Positions 7,466 through 12,787 of a stretch of 29,471 bases of DNA are shown here, piece after piece. The first letter of the stretch is position 1, and each line of letters opens with the position of its first letter. The notes under the pieces are model-generated. The model was not told the origin of the DNA and made no database searches. It saw only the letters and a program-made list of their open reading frames with translations. The stretch comes from a virus: positions 1 to 29,471 of IMG/VR virus record IMGVR_UViG_3300048550_000035; one strand, written 5' to 3'. A program made the translations under genes and the position numbers.

Positions 7466-7794
7466 TAACCATTAACCTTTCTCTTGGACTGTCCAACGTT
7501 GGACACTTTGTGAGTACCTTTATCGATCGTAACACCACGCTTGAATACAATGGTATCAGGGTGATTCTTTTGTAGGAAAGCTACACGATACGCAATCCTA
7601 TTCTTGGACTCGTTAAGTATAGATGCGGTCTGCTTGATGGTGTATTCGTCATACATTTCCATCAGTATACCATCAATGATAGCGTAGTTGTAGGTGAAAG
7701 GCATAGCCTTTTTGAAATGCTTAGTGTGCGTTGAATAGTCCACGACATTTATTGCAGGGTTTTCGTTCTTAATTGTGTTGGTTTCTTTTGTCAT
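7465..7794 (-). CDS. small probable helix-turn-helix protein
   Basis: This 109-residue protein is not assigned to a named family. Residues about 44-76, YDEYTIKQTASILNESKNRI onward, have the spacing of a helix-turn-helix (alanine in the first helix, LNES turn, RIAYRV recognition-type helix). The basic C-terminus, ending near SNVGQSKRK, is encoded across a copy of the 16-bp palindrome. The protein sits between two overlapping genes (4 bases upstream, 1 base downstream). It is a candidate regulator that might bind the palindrome, but no evidence beyond position and fold guess supports this. Confidence 0.6.
   Translation of the reverse strand: MTKETNTIKNENPAINVVDYSTHTKHFKKAMPFTYNYAIIDGILMEMYDEYTIKQTASILNESKNRIAYRVAFLQKNHPDTIVFKRGVTIDKGTHKVSNVGQSKRKVNG
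7490..7505. repeat. 16-bp palindrome, copy 1 (exact)
   Basis: TGTCCAACGTTGGACA, a perfect palindrome. It lies inside the 3' end of the HTH gene, where it helps encode SNVGQS, and 24 bases before the methyltransferase ATG. Confidence 0.85.
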
Positions 7795-8048
7795 ATCAAG
7801 TTCTCCTTATCATATGATGTTGCGTCTTGGGGTTGGTGTATGTAACCTAGATTACTAGGCTCATCTTCAATCTCGTACTCTTTTACGAAATCAAATTCGG
7901 TGGTGAAGGTAGGGTAGAATAGTTTTGCTAGTCGCATCACATGATCTACCGCATCCTTCCAATCTTTTACAGGTGTAGCATTGCTATCTAGTGTCACGAT
8001 AGATGGTTGCTTTTCTATTGATATACCTATCTCGTAATAAGTTGCCAT
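7791..8048 (-). CDS. hypothetical 85-residue protein
   Basis: I do not recognise this protein. It starts MATYYEIGISIEKQP, has a predicted strand-helix pattern with a KDWKDAVDHVMRLAK helix, and ends in an acidic, polar tail. The ATG at 8048 is chosen because GAAGGAGATGAC lies just before it; an upstream in-frame start at 8069 would ignore that site. The stop overlaps the next start (ATGA). Confidence 0.65.
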   Translation of the reverse strand: MATYYEIGISIEKQPSIVTLDSNATPVKDWKDAVDHVMRLAKLFYPTFTTEFDFVKEYEIEDEPSNLGYIHQPQDATSYDKENLI

Positions 8049-8049
8049 G

Positions 8050-8169
8050 TCATCTCCTTCGTTTAGCAAGGCTATCTATCTTAGCGATAAGCCAACCTGT
8101 TATGAAGCATGCATATCCAAATACACATGCCATGAAAAACCACATATAAATTTCTGGTATCTGTTCCAT
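8050..8169 (-). CDS. 39-residue single-pass membrane protein
   Basis: The peptide begins MEQIPEIYMWFFMACVFGYA and continues with CFITGWLIA, then KIDSLAKRRR. It has one transmembrane segment and a basic C-terminus, so an outside-to-inside orientation with the tail in the cytoplasm is predicted. Its ATG overlaps the stop of the upstream basic peptide (TGATG), and its stop is one base from the next start. It is too short to assign; the hydrophobic pattern and tight coupling support that it is real. Confidence 0.6.
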   Translation of the reverse strand: MEQIPEIYMWFFMACVFGYACFITGWLIAKIDSLAKRRR

Positions 8170-8315
8170 CACGCATATCTCCTTTTGTTCTTGCGTTCCT
8201 GTCTGTACACATTGCCATGTCTCGTCTTGTCTCTGAGGTTAAGCTTCTTCTTCTGCTTGAACTTCTCAAAGTTCTTTACTTCGTAGTGCGTTACGTTTCT
8301 CTTTTGCTCTGTCAT
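8169..8315 (-). CDS. 48-residue basic peptide
   Basis: The peptide begins MTEQKRNVTHYEVKNFEKF and is rich in Lys and Arg throughout. AAAGG lies about six bases before the ATG. It overlaps the preceding 51-residue gene by 50 bases in a different frame and shares TGATG with the following membrane peptide. No family is recognised. The overlap makes it less certain than its neighbours. Confidence 0.5.
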   Translation of the reverse strand: MTEQKRNVTHYEVKNFEKFKQKKKLNLRDKTRHGNVYRQERKNKRRYA

Positions 8316-8421
8316 AGCTACCTTTTCCTTTCTTAGGTTTAACAGTTTGTATTGGTTTACGTAGCATAAGCAAAGCTTTTGCCACAGGATTAACTCTTGT
8401 AATTGTAAGTTTCTTTTTCAT
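8266..8421 (-). CDS. 51-residue basic peptide
   Basis: The peptide begins MKKKLTITRVNPVAKALLML and continues RKPIQTVKPKKGKGSYDR. Its start overlaps the upstream stop by four bases (ATGA). The KPKKGKGSYDR-type segment resembles short basic proteins often found among early genes of small tailed phages, so I regard it as a true gene. No biochemical role is known to me. Confidence 0.6.
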   Translation of the reverse strand: MKKKLTITRVNPVAKALLMLRKPIQTVKPKKGKGSYDRAKEKRNALRSKEL

Positions 8422-9152
8422 GCTACCCACTTCTTTCCTGTACCATGTGCAGGTATCAGTATGGACTTGGCATTGATCTTCATGCCACTACACAGCTTGC
8501 ACTTGTCACATGTCGTACGTCTACCTGCTTCCTCACTTGCAGGACAGAGTACCTCTTTGTCTTTCACCATAGAAGTAAGGTGGCCTACCCTGAAGGTACG
8601 CTCACCCTTTGACCATGCTTCACGTGCTTCTTCCACTGTGTCAGCACTACGCATACACACAGTAGGATCGTAGTCAGCACCAACTGTATTAGCTTGGTGA
8701 CTGTAAGCTGTATGTGCTTTAGCATGCTTGATCCATAGCTTGTTATTTCTCTTAGGCACACAAGCAGGATCACCATACATACCTAGACGTACAGTCCTAT
8801 CCTTTGTCATCTCAACAAAGTCAACTGTCTTGATGCGAGGGTATTTACCTGCCTTGTATGCTTTGTACACACCTAGTATACCTAGCAACATGACATAGCA
8901 TCCACGTTCATCAGCCGTAGCACGATCATCTCTGTCATGTGCCTTGCCACGTAAATGACAAGTGCCACAGATAGAGTAGTCCTCACCACTCTTGTTGGCA
9001 GAGATAGGATCAATGTCACTGCGTATATATAGGATTTGTATCATCTTACCTGTCTTGCTATTGCTACTACCCATTAGAGCTATCGCTACAATAGGCTTGC
9101 CATCAAGTAAGCTTGTACCTTCCCATAGTGTGTATCCATTTGGCTTAGTCAT
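8418..9152 (-). CDS. conserved phage protein with several Cys pairs, function unknown
   Basis: This is a 245-residue protein. It opens with GYTLWEGTSLLDGKPIVAIA and has cysteine groups at C62-G-T-C65, C85-Y, a single cysteine in TVCM, and a C-terminal group in CPASEE...CDKCKLCSG, which suggests bound zinc or an iron-sulfur cluster. I recall similar proteins in many phages without a known function. I start at the ATG at 9152 because AAAGG precedes it; the upstream TTG at 9167 would place that site inside the gene. A palindromic repeat lies 21 bases upstream. Confidence 0.75.
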   Translation of the reverse strand: MTKPNGYTLWEGTSLLDGKPIVAIALMGSSNSKTGKMIQILYIRSDIDPISANKSGEDYSICGTCHLRGKAHDRDDRATADERGCYVMLLGILGVYKAYKAGKYPRIKTVDFVEMTKDRTVRLGMYGDPACVPKRNNKLWIKHAKAHTAYSHQANTVGADYDPTVCMRSADTVEEAREAWSKGERTFRVGHLTSMVKDKEVLCPASEEAGRRTTCDKCKLCSGMKINAKSILIPAHGTGKKWVA

Positions 9153-9173
9153 CTTATTACCTTTCAATTAAAG

Positions 9174-9189
9174 TGTCCAACGTTGGACA
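9174..9189. repeat. 16-bp palindrome, copy 2 (exact)
   Basis: TGTCCAACGTTGGACA in the gap between two leftward genes. It lies 21 bases before the ATG at 9152 and one base after the stop codon of the gene upstream. Confidence 0.9.
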
Positions 9190-9190
9190 G

Positions 9191-9436
9191 TTACCCTTCG
9201 TTACCACAGAGGCTATCCCATTCGGCAGGTGTAACACCTGTCATAATGAACTCTCGCTGATCTGCACTAAGGGCAGGGAATACGTCTTGAACGCATTCAT
9301 TCCCAACGTAGTAGCGATCAAGCATACCTTGAGTGACAGGTAGCACCATTGAGTTCACATTACCTGTGAAGTCTGATGAACGAGTGAGTTCTACTGAACC
9401 CTCTGATACATGAGTACAATTCCAATTAGTATACAT
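9191..9436 (-). CDS. hypothetical protein with PALSADQREFIMTGVTPAEWD motif
   Basis: This is an 81-residue protein. The C-terminal part reads FPALSADQREFIMTG followed by VTPAEWD. Similar short motifs occur in many phage and plasmid proteins of unknown function, which supports a real gene. The N-terminus (MYTNWNC...) is less conserved-looking. AAAGG precedes the ATG, and a palindromic repeat lies 21 bases upstream. Its stop codon is one base from the next palindrome copy. Confidence 0.7.
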   Translation of the reverse strand: MYTNWNCTHVSEGSVELTRSSDFTGNVNSMVLPVTQGMLDRYYVGNECVQDVFPALSADQREFIMTGVTPAEWDSLCGNEG

Positions 9437-9457
9437 TTAAAAACCTTTCAGTTAGGG

Positions 9458-9473
9458 TGTCCAACGTTGGACA
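9458..9473. repeat. 16-bp palindrome, copy 3 (exact)
   Basis: TGTCCAACGTTGGACA, 21 bases before the ATG at 9436. The flanks (GTGTCC... and ...ACAGTTTCAAT on the plus strand) match copy 4 as well. Confidence 0.9.
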
Positions 9474-9495
9474 GTTTCAATTTATCTTTACTATA

Positions 9496-9550
9496 ATACA
9501 CTAGTTATATAACACTTTCATATATATTTCAAGTGTTATATAACGTGTAT
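9496..9550. repeat. large AT-rich inverted repeat
   Basis: GTTATATAACACTT (9504-9517) is repeated in inverse as AAGTGTTATATAAC (9531-9544), a perfect 14-bp match around a 13-base loop. Outside it ATACAC (9496-9501) pairs with GTGTAT (9545-9550) after a two-base bulge. No T-run follows on either strand, so a simple terminator is unlikely. It occupies most of the gap between two leftward genes. Confidence 0.75.
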
Positions 9551-9558
9551 ATAGTATA

Positions 9559-9858
9559 CTAGGAGAAGCGATGCAAGGTTGCCATCAAAGTTCGTGTCCT
9601 TTTTTGCAAGGCTTTACACCTGTCAAAAACGTCACGTGACCTGTCATCTGACTGCAAGTCGCTCAAGCATTCATCCAAGCTATCGAATACGTGTTCGAAA
9701 TCAGTGTCGAACATGTTGCCATGTACACCTTCACCGAACAAGGTATTGAACTCTCGGCTTGCTTGCGTCATAGCTTCACCCAATTCACCCAAGCTATTCG
9801 CTAACTCTTGCATGACGGCTCTATTTATTTGATCTTCAGTCAATTTAAACTTATCCAT
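9559..9858 (-). CDS. hypothetical helical protein
   Basis: This 99-residue protein is acidic and largely helical (LTEDQINRAVMQELANSLGE near the start; LDECLSDLQSDDRSRD in the middle). No family is recognised. AAGGAATAAAA precedes the ATG. The variant palindrome at 9879-9894 is 20 bases upstream, and a large inverted repeat follows the stop. Confidence 0.6.
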   Translation of the reverse strand: MDKFKLTEDQINRAVMQELANSLGELGEAMTQASREFNTLFGEGVHGNMFDTDFEHVFDSLDECLSDLQSDDRSRDVFDRCKALQKRTRTLMATLHRFS

Positions 9859-9878
9859 TTTTATTCCTTCAAGTTAAG

Positions 9879-9894
9879 TGTCCAATGTTGGACA
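9879..9894. repeat. 16-bp palindrome, copy 4 (one change)
   Basis: TGTCCAATGTTGGACA, 20 bases before the ATG at 9858. The only change is C to T in the central CG step. It lies three bases from the stop codon of the upstream gene. Confidence 0.85.
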
Positions 9895-9897
9895 GTT

Positions 9898-10128
9898 TCA
9901 ATCTAGGTCTAAGACCCATTCGCCATTACGATACCACGCTAGGTATTCGTAGGAAACCATATGCCCCTTGACCCATTCGCCTACAGCACCTTCCTCGACC
10001 CACTCTTTAACTTTAATTGTGGGTACACCATCTAAGCTTACAACCTTTACGACTTCGCACTCTATATGCCCATAGTCTGTGCCGTAGCCTGAGTTGATCT
10101 TGTGACATGTTACTTTCATACCTTGCAT
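9898..10128 (-). CDS. hypothetical protein, small beta-rich
   Basis: This 76-residue protein appears to be a small beta barrel (CEVVKVVSLDGVPTIKVKEW, then LAWYRNGEWVLDLD). It has no motif I can name. AAGGATAAAATC precedes the ATG at 10128; an inner ATG three codons on is possible. A degenerate relative of the palindrome (CCAAGGTTGG) lies about 35 bases upstream. Confidence 0.55.
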   Translation of the reverse strand: MQGMKVTCHKINSGYGTDYGHIECEVVKVVSLDGVPTIKVKEWVEEGAVGEWVKGHMVSYEYLAWYRNGEWVLDLD

Positions 10129-10165
10129 GATTTTATCCTTATAAAATTTGAGTTACTGTAGACCC

Positions 10166-10227
10166 AAGGTTGGTAATTTCTTTCTGTTAATTCAGAGAAT
10201 TCAGTTACGTAAATTCCAACCAACCTT
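10166..10227. repeat. imperfect inverted repeat in intergenic gap
   Basis: AAGGTTGGT (10166-10174) faces ACCAACCTT (10219-10227), and the arms continue with AATTT after a three-base insertion in one arm. AAGGTTGGT recurs at 11025-11033. The left arm is part of CCAAGGTTGG, which resembles the core of the 16-bp palindrome. Confidence 0.45.
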
Positions 10228-10229
10228 AG

Positions 10230-10253
10230 TAAAAGTTACCTAGAAAGGTAACT
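10230..10253 (-). terminator. weak hairpin at the end of the first leftward gene
   Basis: On the minus strand AGTTACC (10253-10247) pairs with GGTAACT (10240-10234) around a six-base loop containing the TAG stop, followed by a short T-run (TTTT). It could attenuate transcription, but the U-run is short. Confidence 0.4.
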
Positions 10254-10917
10254 CTTCGTTTGTGATGTTCTTGACTTGAACTTTCTTTATTCCTTCAAGA
10301 TCTGTCTTGACTAAGATAGTCTCTTGAAAATCATCTACAGGATCTTTTCCTTCCGCAACTTCTAACATCCAATCGGCAATGTCTAAGACCGATTTGTTGT
10401 GAACATCAGCCCAAAGTTTAAGAGCTTGCATGACGCTCTCTTTTGAACTTCCAAGAGAGATCTGATCTGTCTTTACCTCTGGTTTTACTTTGGCTTCAGA
10501 CTGTCCAACGTTGGACTCTTTGGAAGTTTCTTTTGAACCTTCAACTTCAGAAGGTACTTCCGTAGATTTCTTCCAAGCTTTAAGCAAAGCGGTAATGTTC
10601 GTGAATCCTTTCTTTGAGGATTTGCAAAACTCTCTGAGTTCAACAATGTTATCGAAAACTTTCAGAGCTTCATTCAATCTCCTTCTATCTATAGTGGAGA
10701 TACCTACCCTGATCTTCTGATCTCTACCGACTATTCCTTGGTCGGAAGGGCTTTCGGCTCTAAGCTGTGCCATAACTTTGCCAAGTCTAAGATCAAACCC
10801 TTTGTCAGAGATACAAGTCTTGACATTGTTAGTCTGCTTCCAGATCCTAGCAAGAGTTTTGCCCTCTTTGGCTAGATCAGCAATCGAAAGTGGAGAAAAT
10901 GTGATTTGATTTTGCAT
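10240..10917 (-). CDS. first gene of the leftward block, unknown function
   Basis: This is a 225-residue protein not recognised by me. The N-terminal 110 residues appear globular (SIADLAKEGKTLARIWKQTN; ISTIDRRRLNEALKVFDNIV). A polar Ser/Glu/Lys linker follows at about 118-158, then a helical segment (VMQALKLWADVHNKSVLDIA) and a short tail ending EELPF. The linker includes ESNVGQS, encoded by a palindrome copy. AAGGA lies upstream of the ATG. As the promoter-proximal gene next to the divergent control region it could be a regulator or an early takeover protein; this is inference from position only. Confidence 0.7.
   Translation of the reverse strand: MQNQITFSPLSIADLAKEGKTLARIWKQTNNVKTCISDKGFDLRLGKVMAQLRAESPSDQGIVGRDQKIRVGISTIDRRRLNEALKVFDNIVELREFCKSSKKGFTNITALLKAWKKSTEVPSEVEGSKETSKESNVGQSEAKVKPEVKTDQISLGSSKESVMQALKLWADVHNKSVLDIADWMLEVAEGKDPVDDFQETILVKTDLEGIKKVQVKNITNEELPF
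10502..10517. repeat. 16-bp palindrome, copy 5 (one change, within coding sequence)
   Basis: TGTCCAACGTTGGACT, inside the 225-residue gene, where it encodes part of ESNVGQS. The last base differs from the others. No start codon follows it at the usual distance. Confidence 0.8.
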
Positions 10918-10960
10918 TTGAACTTATTCCTTTTTCATTTTTTATTGTAATTTTAAGAGA

Positions 10961-10994
10961 AATTATATCTCTCACAAATAAGTGAGATATAATT
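10961..10994. repeat. inverted repeat with back-to-back TATAAT elements
   Basis: AATTATATCTC (10961-10971) faces GAGATATAATT (10984-10994), a perfect 11-bp match around a 12-base centre. Each arm reads TATAAT on one strand (minus 10967-10962, plus 10988-10993). The minus-strand TATAAT lies about 45 bases before the 10917 ATG and is the best leftward -10 candidate, but no good -35 is spaced from it. Confidence 0.55.
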
Positions 10995-11139
10995 TATCTG
11001 AATTACTAGTAATAAAAAATGGTTAAGGTTGGTCGGCCTTTTGTGTAGCGTATGTGATCCTCTGCTCCTGCCGTTTCCCACGTGACTGCAAGTATCTACG
11101 ATACTGAAGTTCGTGCGTGAAACTCGTGAGGATTTTTGG

Positions 11140-11155
11140 TGTCCAACGTTGGACA
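11140..11155. repeat. 16-bp palindrome, copy 6 (exact)
   Basis: TGTCCAACGTTGGACA in the divergent control region, about 220 bases before the first leftward gene and about 350 bases before the rightward promoter. Confidence 0.9.
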
Positions 11156-11508
11156 GTGGTTATGGTGCATCGGCAACCTCAAATCGGTACTGTTTTGGTG
11201 GTGTTGCTAATCTGTAACACTTTGACTGTGGCAACTGATGTGATAACAGCTACCAATGAACCTTTAAGTGCCTTGTTTTGCTGAGTTTCTGTGTGTAATG
11301 GGTGAGTGTATACATCCACAATGCATCCACCACCGATGAGTGACTGCCCAATGCATGCCTAATGCACCTGATCGATGGGTGGGTGCGAGGGCCACCCCAC
11401 ATGCGTACGTATATATCTACATATCTATACACAGATCAGGTAAATCACTTGTTAACCACATTATATGTATCATAAATACCACACACCTAGTATAATCGTA
11501 TATACACG

Positions 11509-11537
11509 TTGACTGCCCTATTGTTTTGTGATATAAT
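11509..11537 (+). promoter_or_regulatory. sigma70-type promoter for the rightward block
   Basis: TTGACT (11509-11514), a 17-base spacer, then TATAAT (11532-11537). Transcription would start near 11544 and give a leader of about 130 bases before the first ATG at 11674. It is among the best promoter matches seen in the window. Confidence 0.75.
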
Positions 11538-11560
11538 TATATATAGATAGAACGAACGGT

Positions 11561-11635
11561 ACACTTTAACTGTTAACACTCTAACTATATATTCACTTAA
11601 AATATAAATACACTTTAAATGCTAAACACTTAAAC
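11561..11635 (+). repeat. five phased ACACTTTAA-like direct repeats
   Basis: Related decamers start at 11561 (ACACTTTAAC), 11576 (ACACTCTAAC), 11593 (TCACTTAAAA), 11610 (ACACTTTAAA) and 11626 (ACACTTAAAC). Spacing is 15, 17, 17 and 16 bases. They lie in the leader downstream of the rightward promoter. Confidence 0.6.
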
Positions 11636-11673
11636 TGTATAGTATTCGTACTTTTTTAAAAAAGGTATTGACA

Positions 11674-11880
11674 ATGGCTAAAAAATCAGTAAAACTATAT
11701 ACAGACAATGTTATAGAAGAGTTCTATAAAGCTATAGCTAACAATAGTCTACATAAACTCCACATACCTCACAGTGATGTATTCTACGTGCGAAAGGCAG
11801 TAGAGTCTCACTATGGTAGGTCTTTTTCACTTAAAGAAGTGGAAGAAGCAATGATCGCTGAAGGGTGGTCTGGTAATTAA
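11674..11880 (+). CDS. hypothetical 68-residue protein, first gene of rightward block
   Basis: The protein starts MAKKSVKLYTDNVIEEFYKA and has a helix-rich C-terminus (YVRKAVESHYGRSFSLKEVE). No family is recognised; a small DNA-binding role is possible. I choose the ATG at 11674 over the TTG at 11668. The ribosome site AAAAAAGG overlaps a perfect 14-bp palindrome (11651-11664), which could hide it in the mRNA. Confidence 0.65.
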   Translation: MAKKSVKLYTDNVIEEFYKAIANNSLHKLHIPHSDVFYVRKAVESHYGRSFSLKEVEEAMIAEGWSGN

Positions 11881-11900
11881 AGTATAAGGGAACTTTAAAT

Positions 11901-12776
11901 ATGGCAAGAGATTACAGTACTAATAGATATAAAAAGAAGATTAAAGAGATACAAAAGCAGAAAAGAACTGCAGAAGATAAACGAAAGTCAGTAACAGACC
12001 TAAAGAAAGAAGTACGTAGCAATAAAGCTATCGGTGCTTATAACAAGGGTAAGAAAGCAAATGAAGCCTTTGGTAAAAGAGTACAGTCTATACTAGATGC
12101 ATTCAAACCTAAGAAGAAAGCCAAGCCCGGTGTTAGGTCAGGTATAAAAACAAATACTAAAGTTGGTGGCAGTTCTGCTGTAGGAACATCTGGTATGGGA
12201 ACACGTAGTGGAGTAAAGACAGGCATAGATCGTGCAGGGCCAAAGGGCTATAGAAGAAAGCCTAGAAAACAAGAAGAGGCAGATGCAGGTTACAGATATG
12301 GTTTAACTACAATGCGACCAAATATGCCTAAGTCAAGAGCAACCCCCGGCACATCTGGTATGGGAGATCGTGCAGGGCCTAAGACAGGTGGCAGGAAGCC
12401 TAAGACTTTAACTGAATCTCAAAAGAAAGCAATACGAGATACAAAGCAAGTAACAGTTAAGAGTGGGGATACCCTAACCGATATAGCTAAAAAGAATGGT
12501 ACAACTGTAGCTAATCTTAAAAAGATCAATCCTCAAATTAAAGACCTTAATAAGATTAAGCCCGGACAGAAGATCAGAGTCGGTGGATCAGATGCTTATC
12601 AAAAGAGAATTGGACAAGTGTCTAAATCTCCCGATAAGCCACGTACAATAGCACAAGCACAGAAGATGGGAAAGAAATATTTTTTCGATAAGAACGGCAA
12701 GCGTAAGGTAGCCGTAACTGCAGAGCAGCTTAAGAAGTCAGGTCTAACCCTGTCTCAATGGCTTAAAAAGAAATAG
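11901..12776 (+). CDS. LysM-domain protein, probable virion or cell-envelope associated
   Basis: This 291-residue protein has a basic N-terminus. The Gly-rich middle carries two copies of a TSGMG...RAGPK module (about 95-115 and 150-161). A LysM domain lies at about 183-228 (VTVKSGDTLTDIAKKNGTTV, then NLKKINPQIKDLNKIKPGQK). The C-terminus, AVTAEQLKKSGLTLSQWLKKK, resembles a tail motif I have seen on other marine-phage proteins. LysM binds N-acetylglucosamine-containing polymers such as peptidoglycan. There is no catalytic domain, so it is not a lysin by itself. AAGGGA precedes the ATG. Confidence 0.75.
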   Translation: MARDYSTNRYKKKIKEIQKQKRTAEDKRKSVTDLKKEVRSNKAIGAYNKGKKANEAFGKRVQSILDAFKPKKKAKPGVRSGIKTNTKVGGSSAVGTSGMGTRSGVKTGIDRAGPKGYRRKPRKQEEADAGYRYGLTTMRPNMPKSRATPGTSGMGDRAGPKTGGRKPKTLTESQKKAIRDTKQVTVKSGDTLTDIAKKNGTTVANLKKINPQIKDLNKIKPGQKIRVGGSDAYQKRIGQVSKSPDKPRTIAQAQKMGKKYFFDKNGKRKVAVTAEQLKKSGLTLSQWLKKK

Positions 12777-12787
12777 GGAGATAGATC

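Larger units (their letters stand above)
10918..11667. promoter_or_regulatory. divergent control region between leftward and rightward blocks
   Basis: About 750 bases separate the two blocks without a convincing gene. From left to right it holds an inverted repeat with TATAAT on both strands (10961-10994), the CG-richer stretch 11030-11440 with palindrome copy 6 and three AATGCA-type repeats (near 11320, 11350, 11361), a consensus rightward promoter (11509-11537), five phased ACACTTTAA-like repeats (11561-11635), and a 14-bp palindrome over the first ribosome site. It is the likely seat of the early/late decision and a candidate for a replication origin. Confidence 0.6.

Noticed and set aside
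8081-8269. 62-residue minus-strand frame over the micro-gene region
   Set aside because: It lies in a third frame against two frames with better starts and membrane or basic peptide character; its composition looks like a shadow.
7490-11155. The palindromes as a CRISPR array
   Set aside because: Spacing is irregular (284 to about 1,700 bases), copies lie in genes and gaps, and no cas gene is present.
11162-11284. 40-residue plus-strand frame starting MVHRQPQIGTVLVVLLI in the control region
   Set aside because: It has a hydrophobic stretch but no ribosome site, overlaps no operon, and lies upstream of the rightward promoter. Not enough to call a gene.
11250-11432. 60-residue minus-strand frame in the control region
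   Set aside because: Composition looks non-coding, there is no ribosome site, and it runs through the repeat-rich stretch.
11476-11502. A second rightward promoter at TATAAT 11491-11496
   Set aside because: No -35 element at 16-18 bases upstream; the nearby 11509-11537 promoter is far better.
10918-11667. A tRNA gene or tRNA-derived attachment site in the control region
   Set aside because: No cloverleaf arms or T-loop consensus could be recognised on either strand.
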